This document shows positions 23,549-33,329 of a stretch of 64,000 nucleotides of DNA, one piece after another. Both the position numbers and the translations under genes were made by a program. This DNA comes from Brachionus plicatilis. Its lineage: Eukaryota; Rotifera; Eurotatoria; Ploima; Brachionidae. The notes under the pieces were generated by a model that ran no database searches, was not told the DNA's origin, and saw nothing but the letters and a program-made list of their open reading frames with translations. The stretch's first letter is position 1. Every line of letters starts with the position of its first letter. The stretch covers positions 1,636,193 through 1,700,192 of the forward strand of contig QEOQ01000316.1 of assembly GCA_010279815.1 (NCBI GenBank). Reading direction: 5' to 3'.

Positions 23549-24670
23549 ATGGTTGAGAGTAGTGTGGAAACGATAGAGAGCACAGAAAGAAAGTCCCAAG
23601 ATCTGACGCTCAAAGAATGCATGGATCCCTTGCCAAGTAACTGTTTTCCTCTAGTTCACCAAGTGGCAGGACACTTTTACGGCAAAGGCCGAACTAAATT
23701 AGGTACATGACCTTTTTCCTCCAAAAATTTCCATACTTTAATCCACCTTTGAAGGTCTACTGCAAACTCCGGACGGTTTAGTCCTCAAACCGGTGCAGTC
23801 TCCGCCAAGAGGCGAGCGCGAGCATAATTTTTTCAAGCGTCTTTTTCTTTCCGATGAGTCAGAACTGAATCAAGACGAAGTAGCCCTAAGATCTCTGTGT
23901 CCCACTTACCGCGGTTCACTGATACACAATGACAGTAATTTAATTAATTTTTTCCTCTTTTTAATAAATTAATATATTTTTAAATAATCTTAGTTATTTA
24001 CATAAAAATGGATGACATGGCCTATGGATTTAAGCATCCGGCAGTGATTGACTACAAAATAGGCCGGGTAACCTATGATCCCGAGGCATCTCAAGAAAAA
24101 ATAGCCAGACAGATCAAAAAATATCCACCAGTGGAAAAGACCGGATTTCAGCTGATTGGAATGAGAGTTTTTAACAAAGAAGACGCCACATTTTGCCATT
24201 ATGACAAAAGTTTTGGCCGAAATCTGAGCGAACAAGAGTTGATCCACGGTCTGGCTTTGTATTACCAATTTCATCAGACACCCCAAATTCGAGCCATCAA
24301 AGAAACCATTAGAAAGTTCGAGGAAATAAAGGCCTGGTTCGAAAAGCAGCGTACCTACCATTTTTATGCTTCCTCCTTGATTGTTATCTACGAAGCGTGT
24401 CTGGAAGACATGGTCAACCAGGATGCTACAAATTTGACCAAGGCCAATGAGAATGAAATGAACAACAATGATTTGATGCTGGATGACCACCTGAACTCAG
24501 TTCGCATTGTCATGGCAGACTTTGCACACGTTTTTCCTGCAAATGACTCCCTTGATTTGAATTATTTGTATGGACTTAATAGGCTTATTGAACACTTAAA
24601 ACTATTGATTAGTCCCGACTATAAATTTAAAGATGTTAGGCCAAAAGATAGGATCAAATTGAAAAATTGA
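23549..24670 (+). CDS. IPMK: Inositol polyphosphate multikinase
   Basis: Three exons, 23549-23702, 23755-23934, 23994-24670; 336 residues, phases consistent. The N-terminal block FPLVHQVAGHFYGKGRTKLG...TPDGLVLKPVQSPPRGERE is typical of the IPK family. The signature PxxxDxKxG is at residues 127-135 (PAVIDYKIG, with Ala where many members have Cys), followed by YDP. SSLIVIYE is at 238-245 and the metal-binding DFAH at 287-290, then NYLYGLNRLIEHL. IPMK phosphorylates inositol trisphosphate and higher forms (3- and 6-kinase activity) and can act on PI(4,5)P2, in nucleus and cytosol. IP3 3-kinases and IP6 kinases share the fold; the short N-terminus and motif set favour IPMK. An unassigned minus-strand exon begins only 12 bases upstream of its ATG. 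Confidence 0.92.
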
Positions 24671-25155
24671 ACTGTTTTTTACTCAGATTTTGTGGAACAA
24701 ATAATGCAATTCCTTTGCAATATGCAAGAGTTTGTATAATTTTTTTTTAAGATAATTCTTCCGTCGTGTGTATTTTTTTCGACTAAAGAAATTTTGATAT
24801 TTTTTTTGCCAACGATCCAAAGAAAACTAATTTTTGTCATTAGATAATTCTTTTTTTCTTTTTTTTCTAAAAATACATTTGTAAGTTTTTTAATTTTTAT
24901 TTTGACTGATTATAATTAATTTATAAATATTATAAATAAATGATTTTAAGAATTTCAAATAATTCATTTCATTCAAAGAAATAACAACTGAATGATAATG
25001 ATTTTGGATTAAAAAGTCAAATTTAGTTAAATTGATTAGCTTTTTTTATTGTAAACCTTAAAAAATATATATACGATGTTAACTGGAAAGTGGAATTAAG
25101 AATAATGGAATAGAAGCAATTTAGCAGAATTGTAATAAAAGATTTTTTCGTAGGA

Positions 25156-25355
25156 GCCATAAATAAAGTAAAAGTTGTTATAGGTGAAAAAAAAATTTAA
25201 ATAAAATTCAGCCTCCGTAAAAACTCTGCAAACGAATTGCGTACTTATTATGGCATGCATATTTCTGAAAAAATCTAGAGTTTATGCAGAGTCTGAATTA
25301 AAAATGATTTAACAAATTTGTTTTCACCTTAAACAGCTTTTACTTTACTTATGGC
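25156..25355. mobile_element. 200-base inverted-repeat element (MITE)
   Basis: Left arm GCCATAAATAAAGTAAAAGT...AGGTGAAAA and right arm TTTTCACCTT...TTTACTTATGGC are inverted copies of about 35 bases. The centre has AACTCTGCAAAC and its partner. Non-coding, MITE-like; superfamily unknown. Confidence 0.6.
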
Positions 25356-25878
25356 ACATCGTAAAATATTTTTTTACAAAATGCCAAAATGTTCTAATTT
25401 CACTATCAAAAATATACTAATACCTATTTTTGAATTTTATTACTAATCACATTTTTGGTAAATTTTGAAAATTATACCAAAAAAAGGGAGAAATATTAAA
25501 TAAAAGATGATAGAAAAGGAGAAATTCGGTTCAACCAGTTCATCAGAAGATTTATTTTTTCATTTTAGTTTAAATTAGTTTCATTTTAAATTTATTAAGA
25601 AAAGGAGGATCTAAAAAAAATTATTCTTAGTGAAGAATTATTGTTTAAAGTATATGACTTGAGAAAATATTCTCTCATTTAAGGGTAGAAAATTAAAGAT
25701 TTAAATTAATTAGAGAATTCTGAAAAAAAACTTTTATCAAAAATGCTTTAAATTAATATATTTGCTTTGCATTGATTTATGCAATTATTTTTTGAGGCAC
25801 ATGTTTAAAAAGTGTGAAATGTGAAGATTTTTTTAAAACTTTTTGCTCGGCTTGACTAGATTCTTAGACCTCTTACCT

Positions 25879-26196
25879 TGTGTGTAATTAGCTACCGAAA
25901 TTTAAATTTCGTAGATTTTTTGCTCTTTTCTAAATTATTAATGTAAATTTTTTTATTCGCTAACTTTTATATTTAATATTATGAAATTTTAAATTATCTT
26001 GGAAATTATTTTTTTAATTAATCCTGTTTATCTTTGCTTAATTTATTAATAGATGATGCAAAAAATAATTTTAAAAATAATTCATTATTTTAAAATATTA
26101 AATATATAAGTTAGCGAATAAAAAAATTTACATTAATGATATAACAAAGAGCTAAAAATCTACAAAATTGAAATTTCGGGAGCTAGTTACACACAA
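25879..26196. mobile_element. 320-base inverted-repeat element (MITE)
   Basis: Arms TTGTGTGTAATTAGCTACCG...TTTATTCGCTAACTT and the reverse complement at 26110-26196 span about 90 bases each with scattered mismatches. The arms nearly meet in an AT-rich loop. Non-coding. Confidence 0.6.
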
Positions 26197-26457
26197 CATA
26201 AAGTTCATAACAAGATTTCAGATTCATTTTAATTTTTTCTTATTTTAAAAGCAAAATTTAGAGAGCTAAAATTAAACATTGGCTTTGTATGAGAAGCTTG
26301 TTTATTAAGTAGCATAGCTATAATCAAATTTGAAAGCGAGATTATTTTCTTTTGATAAAAAACAGTGATTATTTATTCATCAAAAAAAAGGAGAATAAAT
26401 GTACTTCAATAATAAAAATTTGCATAAATTTAAAACTCTTTTAAACTATTGTAAATT

Positions 26458-27095
26458 TTGAATTTTTGAATATTATTTAAACAACGACTACTAACTTTGA
26501 AAATTAATTTTGAAATCAGATTTTTAGTAATCAAGCTTTATCAATAAAATCTTTAATACATCTCCGGCTAATATCAATCATTTATTAATTTTATTAATTA
26601 ATAACATTAAAATGAAAAATTAAAAATCCAATAAATTATACTAGAATTTAATTATTATAGTATTTAATATCTATTTTAAAAATTAATCACATTTTTGGAT
26701 TTTATTTTATAACAGTCCTTTAAGTTATATTTGAAAAAGATTCAAAATGTTAGTAAAATATTCAAATTAATATTTCCTTGGTAAAATCAAATAAACTGAT
26801 TATTTTATCGATTAAAATTTTTATTTTTGTTTTTTTGAATTTTTAAATAATTTCTGACTTGTTTACAATTAATTTGTTTTGTTTACTTAAGAAAAAAAAT
26901 ATTTATTGATCTAAAGTTTTAGTAATTATTCCTACTAAACATTATTAATTATTAAGTAAACTTGTTTTGCCTAGAATCAATTGATTTTTAATTTACATCA
27001 TTGCAAGACAAGAACTTATGTCAAATAATTTTACCAAGTCATGAAGAAATAAATTCTTTTCTAAAAGTTTTTTTTCTGTGCTGTCACTCTAGACC
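26458..27095 (+). repeat. Interspersed 0.65-kb repeat, copy B
   Basis: Direct-orientation partner of 20838-21500. It lacks a short segment near 26955-26990 that copy A has, and ends at the same ACTCTAGACC, beyond which the two loci differ completely. Confidence 0.85.
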
Positions 27096-28254
27096 ATAAA
27101 AAAATTCTAATCAAACCAATTACTTGATATCTAATCAATTCAGTTTTATGTCTGATTTACTAAAGAATAAGCAAGTATTTATTATTAAATAAATTATTGT
27201 ACCTGGAAATTTATTTATTTTTTCATAAAGTAACTTAATCAAAATTCAAGACTTTTCAAAAAAATTCAAAATTTATTTGTTTTATATTTTTTCTTTAACA
27301 TTGTCGAGTTTGTCGTAATTTATAAAATGTTTACTAGTTCTAATAATAAAACAAATTTAAAATCACTAGAAATCCATCTTATGTTAGATTTCTTTATTAC
27401 ATATTTATTAAGTTCTTGGAATTATATATTAAAGCAATAATTATCCTATTTTTTTTCATGTCATTAAAGTATTTTTGTTACATCCTCTTGATTTATTTTC
27501 AAAAAAGGTAAATTTTATTAAAAATTTTCATTTTATGAGTTAGTAATCAATAAAACTAGTAATTATATTTAAAATAATTTATTGGAATTCAATTAAATAA
27601 CAAAATTTGGTGATTTTAAATAGGGTTAACTGTGTAAGGGAAAAATAGAATGATGTAAAATTCAAAAGTGCAGAATCTTGAGACAAAATTTTTTAATTGA
27701 ATGTGATTAATTTTTCATAATTTTTAATTTAATTAGATTAATAGTTTATTTAATAAAAATAAAATAGTTTACATGATTTATAGAATATTGGTAAGAATTT
27801 TTTTTTTAACTCATATTTTTATAAACTTTGGGAATTTTTCGACTTTTTTTAAAAAAGAAAAATATTTCAGTTAAAATTAACCTTTTCTGAATTTTATTCC
27901 TAACTAATTTGAAAGAAATTTTTTTGAAAATAATTGATTCTGAAATCTTTTAAATTTCTGTTTTGTTAGCCAGCTAAATTAAAATAACAAAACGAAGAAA
28001 AAAATCTCTTAACAAAAAATTAAAAAAAACAAAGAGTACTCAATCTAGTTTACAATTTTCGAAAAAATACAATTAAATAGATAGAATTTAATTTAACAAG
28101 GTACAGAAAAAAAATCTCAAGCATTTTTTGTATATTTATTTATTCAATGTATGCTCAAATAAGTAAAATAAAAAAAAATAATTAATTTTTTTAAATAAAA
28201 ATTTTTATTTACAATTTAAACAAAATTTTACACAAATTTAAAATCTTAACATTT

Positions 28255-29256
28255 TTAAATTCCGTTCGAATTAGCCGAGTTACAGCTTGAACTGTTTTTT
28301 ATCAATTGTTTCCTTTTATTTTTCAATCTATCCAGCCTTTGCATATTGATCTCAATAAATTGATTTAGCTCGATTAAATTCGGCGAATTGAGCGAATAGT
28401 TGGACTGGTTGGACTGGTTGGACTTGTAGCCCGAAGTAGAAGTGGAAGAACAAGCCTCTGGATTGCAGCAAGACAAACAAACATCGGAACAACAACACAT
28501 ATTATCAGGTAAAATTTCTTTCGAGCAGTCGATTTCCCGACTGGTCAAAAGACAATTTCCCGAAGGGGATAACTGTGCCAAATGGGTGCTGATTTTTTTA
28601 ATCGAGCCCTCTTTAAAAGGACTTGGTGGTGAAATGGCTTTCAAGTTTTCCAATCTGTCTATCAGACACGAATCAGGTGACTTTACCTCTTGGTCAAAAT
28701 TCGACTGGAGATAATAATAGTTCGGGTTAGAGCAAAAAATAGACATGTCTTCTTGAGTGGTATTATAACTGCCGTTCGGAGAGCGTGCCTTTATTCGAGT
28801 GGACTCGTATACCCTAGCTGAGTCATCTTGTTCTTCGTCCAGCGAGAATTCCTCTTGAATATCACGGAAATTTTTCAGAACATTTTTACTTGGTTGTTTG
28901 GGAAAAGGATTTAGTTGAAGTCGAGAAGAAGTCATCAGGGGCTTTGGTGGAGTCATGGATTCTTTGACAATCATGGTAGAATTAGGAGAATTATGGGAAA
29001 AAAATTGGCTAATGGAATTGGGCACATTTTGGTAAAGAGGGACGGAATGAAATGGCTTGCGGCTCAGTATCGGGGGTGGGGTCCGAGGGGGAGATGGTGG
29101 GCGCTTTTTGGGCGGCTTTTGACTTGGTAGCGTGTTAAATTTTTCCACAGGCTTGTTCAGCAATGCCAACTTTTTCCGCTTGTAATCTTCTATTAAAAAA
29201 TTTAAATCGTCAAAACTCATATATTCCGGGTTCGAGTATGAATTAAAGTTGCTCAT
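28255..29256 (-). CDS. Unknown, largely disordered protein
   Basis: Single exon, 333 residues from the ATG at 29256 (MSNFNSYSNPEYMSFDD). The frame is open further up, but that part is AT-rich (KKKKFLIFNLKFLIL) and probably not coding. An N-terminal coiled-coil-like stretch (FLIEDYKRKKLALL) is followed by a Pro-rich, basic segment (PPKKRPPSPPRTPPP), a Ser-rich middle, a cysteine cluster (CCCSDVCLSCCNPEACSS) and a C-terminal helix (LNQFIEINMQRLDRLKNKRK). GC content is well above the flanks. I do not recognise the family; the Pro-rich part suggests SH3- or WW-type binding. A tRNA gene lies 180 bases upstream. Confidence 0.65.
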   Translation of the reverse strand: MSNFNSYSNPEYMSFDDLNFLIEDYKRKKLALLNKPVEKFNTLPSQKPPKKRPPSPPRTPPPILSRKPFHSVPLYQNVPNSISQFFSHNSPNSTMIVKESMTPPKPLMTSSRLQLNPFPKQPSKNVLKNFRDIQEEFSLDEEQDDSARVYESTRIKARSPNGSYNTTQEDMSIFCSNPNYYYLQSNFDQEVKSPDSCLIDRLENLKAISPPSPFKEGSIKKISTHLAQLSPSGNCLLTSREIDCSKEILPDNMCCCSDVCLSCCNPEACSSTSTSGYKSNQSNQSNYSLNSPNLIELNQFIEINMQRLDRLKNKRKQLIKNSSSCNSANSNGI

Positions 29257-29436
29257 AGTTAAATTTAGAATTAAAAATTTTAAATTAAAAATTAAAAATT
29301 TTTTCTTTTTTCTCTGAAGGATGTTCAAATGAATTTTGCTACACAATTAATAAATTCATCTTGTTGAACTTTATGTGTCTTTAAATTATGAATGAGCTGA
29401 TCTTGCCATTTTAAGCTAGTGATTGGGAAAAAAATT

Positions 29437-29518
29437 CGCTGCGAACAGGATTTGAACCTGTGCGGGAATAACCCAACAGATTTCAAGTCTGTCGCCTTAA
29501 CCACTCGGCCATCGCAGC
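29437..29518 (-). tRNA. tRNA-Ser (anticodon UGA)
   Basis: 82 bases on minus. The acceptor stem GCTGCGA pairs perfectly with TCGCAGC before a discriminator G. Box A is TGGCCGAGTGG and box B GGTTCAAATCC. The anticodon stem ACAGA/TCTGT holds loop CTTGAAA with anticodon TGA. A class II long variable arm (TGGG...CCCG) is present, as expected for serine. No intron, and no CCA encoded, as usual for a eukaryotic nuclear gene. Confidence 0.95.
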
Positions 29519-29668
29519 TCTCATATTTGGCTTTAAACAAACTAATTTATCATTTTAGCATGTTTTGTATTTATTCGAAAAATTAAATTTTGCATTCATA
29601 AAAAAGTTAATAATTTTTTAATTTTTTAGTTGAACCAGAAAAATTAAATTTAGTCAAATAAAAATTTT

Positions 29669-30040
29669 TTATATATTTAAGTGGAGCCCTTTTATTTTTT
29701 TAGAAACTAATTCCAAGCAACAACAAAATAACATTAGAAGACCCGAAAAATTTGTAAAAATAGTTCGATTCTTTTTTTCTTAANNNNNNNNNNNNNNNNN
29801 NNNNNNNNNNNNNNNNNNNNNNNNNNNNNNNNNNNNNNNNNNNNNNNNNNNNNNNNNNNNNNNNNNNNNNNNNNNNNNNNNNNNNNNNNNNNNNNNNNNN
29901 NNNNNNNNNNNNNNNNNNNNNAAATTATATATTTGAGTGGAATCCTTTTAATATTTTAGGAACTAACACCAAGCAACCAAAAAAAAAACATTTTAAGACC
30001 TCTAAAATTTGTAATAAAAGTTCAATCAATTTTTTGAAAA
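29669..30040 (+). repeat. Diverged direct repeat spanning the assembly gap
   Basis: About 110 bases on the left of the gap (ATATATTTAAGTGGAGCCC...AGAAGACC) recur to the right (ATATATTTGAGTGGAATCC...TTAAGACC) in the same orientation at roughly 80 percent identity. The gap therefore lies within or between units of a tandem repeat. Confidence 0.7.
29784..29921. other. Assembly gap
   Basis: 138 unresolved bases (N). Flanked by copies of one direct repeat, so the true length may differ. Confidence 1.
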
Positions 30041-30499
30041 TATATTATTTTGGTTCTTTAAATAGACGTCATAATAAACCATTTAAATGGCTCTATTCAA
30101 GGAAATTCAACTGATCGATTTAAACTTATTTTTCCATTTAACTTGAAGGGTGTCAATTAAAAGCGAAGCTGAAATTTCGCAAAGAAAATGAGTTTCAATC
30201 ATCTTAAAAATATTTTATTGTTTTTACCTAAGAAAGGCTCATAAAAGCAGCTATTTTTATTAAAAAAATGTTTATTTTCCAATAAAAAGAAACAAAAATA
30301 AATATCCAAATATTTACAGAAATTTTCTGCTGTTTCAAAAGAACTAAATTTAAAGGTTTCTTAAAATTTGAATTTTATTTGTTAACACAAGCAATTACAT
30401 CGCCAATATTTAAATTTTTAATTTGAAAATTTTAACAATCATTTATAAAAAAAAATAAGAAAAATTTAATCAATATTTGTCTAGGTATTAGAGTATATA

Positions 30500-32229
30500 A
30501 TGAATGGGTCTACGAAAAGGCAGCAAGATTTGTTCAATAGCGTTTTTTTGAAACACAAAAATCGGTTTCCCAAACTGCCGCACCATTCCAAAATGGACAG
30601 CCGTCTTGAACATTCAACCTTTTTCCAGGAGAAATTTTTGCCCGAAATAAAAACCAAAATTAAAATATCCGCCAGCTTAAAGTCGGAAAAAATTTTCAAC
30701 CAAGACCAAGATTCGCTGTATTGGCTGAACAGCTTTGAGCTCTTTTCCAACGAGACCTTTTCGGAGAACAAAAAATTTCTCGTGCACAACAAAAATTTGT
30801 CAAAACTCAAGGCCCTGGTGATCAAAGAAAAAGACAAAGTGAAAAACTTCGGCAGCTTTGAGGCCAGCACAATTCCAATTGAGGCAAAAATGTTTAATTT
30901 TAGATTTAAATTTAAAAAAGTTGTAAAAATTGTTTTAATTGTATTAAAATTTCTTAACTTGTACAAAATAAACAGAGCCAACCAACAAAGTGACTATCAT
31001 GTAAATTTTTTTTATTGACAATTTATTTTTTCTAAATTTAAACTTAGCTTGATCCAGACTTTAAAAATGGAGTTTTGTTTGACAAGAAGTATTTCAAGCG
31101 TCCCGAAGAACCACCACTATCAGAAGAAGTCAAAAAGATGCTCAAAATGGACTCTTACCAGCGATCCAACTCCCTAATCAGACACATAATCATTTCTCTA
31201 AGTTTTTCAGTACCAGAATTTCTGGATTTTCCTCTATTTATGCAAAAATTAATAGCTAAATATGCCTACTATGCCGAATACGCACCGAACCGGGTGATTA
31301 TTCGGCAAGGCCACATGCCCCAAAATTTCTACTTTGTCATATCTGGTCTGGCCATGGAGATACGCAGCAGCTTTTCTTCCACAAGCGAGACTCCGGTCGG
31401 AGTGTTCAAGAGAGGCGACTCTTTCGGAGACAAGTCCATAATCAACAACACACCGCGCTCATCTTCGGTAACTGTATCCGGCACCAGAGCCATTTGTTTG
31501 CTTGTAATTGAAAAAGATGATTTTTTCAAAATTCAATCTCCGGTATCAGGTGAAGCTGAGCGAACTGACTTTTTGAAAAAATGCGACCTATTCAGTCTAG
31601 TTGAGTACAATTTCGAGTCTCTTATGAACGACAACCACAACAATCAAGCCATTTGCTCCATTTATTTCAAGAATGGTCAGACAATATGCGAAAATAGCCA
31701 GACAGATGATTGGATCTATGTGGTCAAGACAGGCTCTTGTAAGGTGTTGAGAAGGATTAGGTTCGACCAGGAAGCATTTGACAAGTACATCAACTCGAAC
31801 AAACATAAAGAAAATGTCCAGTTCATTCATTTGCACAATTTTAAGTCAAAAATAACATTTGGTGACAGAAAAAGAGCCACTGAAGACACCAGTAAATTTA
31901 CCAGTGATGAAGTTTTGCTGAAAATGAAACAGTTGAAAGAAGGTGACATATTTGGTTTGCATGACGTCATTTTGTCCGAGAAGGATGACCAGAAAATACC
32001 ATTGATCCTTCATTCGGACGGTGCCGAGTGCATTATGATTAGTAGAAAGTATTTTCTAAAATATCTTCAGTCTCAGGCGTTGCTAACTCTCAGGTTTAAT
32101 TTGCATCCGTTTCCGAGTGATGAATACTTGGTCGGAAAATATTTTGATGCAGTCAGATGGAAAGAGTTTTTGCACAAATCCAAAAATGAAACTGTTAGAT
32201 TAATTAAAGACAAAAAAAATTTTAAATAG
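30500..32229 (+). CDS. Protein with two cyclic-nucleotide-binding folds, CNBD2-like
   Basis: Two exons, 30500-31000 and 31048-32229, phase 0; 560 residues. Exon 1 is basic and helical with no known domain, ending in a segment (KVVKIVLIVLKFLNLYKINR) like that before the CNB domain in CNBD2. The first CNB fold has NRVIIRQGHMPQNFYFVISG and a phosphate-binding-cassette-like FGDKSIINNTPRSSSV; canonical FGE is FGD, while the Arg is kept. A second fold is visible at AICSIYFKNGQTICEN...IYVVKTGSCKVLRR...EGDIFGLHDV, without an obvious binding Arg. The tail resembles CNBD2 (YLVGKYFDAVRWKEFL). CNBD2 is a cAMP-binding protein of male germ cells in mammals. Homology to CNBD2 is likely, ligand binding unproven. 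Confidence 0.78.
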
Positions 32230-33329
32230 ATTTTTTATATTTTGTAAATAAAAACAAATTAAAGAATTTTTAAAATAATTATTTTTTTTTGTTAATTTAA
32301 TCAAAATTCGAGAAACATATAAAAATTTAATAATAATTAAAAGAAAATAAATTTTCGTCATTTAAATATTGAGTCAATGGAGAAAATTTTAAATTTTATA
32401 GTTAAAGAGAATTTATTTATTTTAATATTAGTTTTTGATCAAAGAGTATTTAGTTGTGTAGAACGAGTTCAATCTATAGTAAACATCATTTTATTTATTT
32501 ATTTATTTTAAGTGTACCGGACCAAGGCACCTTCAGTATAAATAAAAAAATTTCTAAAAAAAATCGAATTAGATGAGAAACAGTGATTTTTTGCTTTATG
32601 TTTTTTAGAACAATTACTTTAGATCATTTAATTTTCAACAAATTATTTAATCAAAAGTAATTTTTTTCAATACTAAAAAATTTAAAGACTGCTAACTCTA
32701 CCTTCGACCGGTTCCAAGTCCAGATGAGAAAAGAGGAGGAGCGGTGAATATGCAGATGCCTAGTGGTCGGGACAAGGAGGCTTATAAGATGCCTTAAAGC
32801 TTATTAATTAATAATAAATAATGATACTGCAGATTGCACATATTTTTTAATAGTTTTTATTTTAATGCTTTCTTTATTTCCTCTTGATAATTTTTTTTAC
32901 CTTTATTTTATTTTTTTTAAATTTTTAACATTTGCTTTTATTTTTTAATTCAATTCGATACAGATATTCAAATTAATATAAATTAACTAGCAATTACAAA
33001 AATGTTTGTTTCTTAAATAGATTAGAAAACTTGGTACTTTATAAATCGATACTTTAATGTGATATTTTGTGCTTTATTTTTATTTATATCAAGCTGATTA
33101 TTATTTTTTATTTAACTTTGAAAAATTTTTATTAATTTTGTAAGCTTTTGGAAGATGTCATTCACTACTTATTAAACATATTTTTATTATATATTTTTCA
33201 AGAATGCAATTGAAATCTAAAATAAATTTTTTTGTTAACTTTTTATTGAAATTATTTAAAATATGTCTTTTTTTCAAAATTTATTTTTAGAATAAATTAT
33301 TATTCCATTTTGAGATTTGAATATAAATA
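32230..33329. other. Intergenic with LINE-derived scraps
   Basis: Contains a LINE-tail-like piece at 32488-32545 (minus) and a GC-richer scrap at 32700-32800 whose GGTTCCAAGTCCAGATGAGA recurs near 57668 (TCCCAAGTCCAGATGAGAAA). The rest is AT-rich. Confidence 0.45.
32488..32545 (-). mobile_element. LINE 3' tail fragment
   Basis: On minus: CTGAAGGTGCCTTGGTCCGG then TACACTTAAAATAAATAAAT. It shares the CTGAAGG(N)GC...CGGTAC...(AATAA)n layout of the LINE 3' ends at 21840 and 39950. A severely 5'-truncated insertion. Confidence 0.55.

Larger units (their letters stand above)
24671..28254. other. Intergenic, repeat-bearing
   Basis: Contains two short inverted-repeat elements and the second copy of the 0.65-kb repeat (listed separately). 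The remainder is AT-rich with no supported gene. Confidence 0.4.

Noticed and set aside
28255..29346. Longer N-terminus for the disordered protein, starting about 30 codons upstream
   Set aside because: The added residues are Lys, Phe, Ile and Leu from AT-rich DNA; the ATG at 29256 coincides with the rise in GC content.
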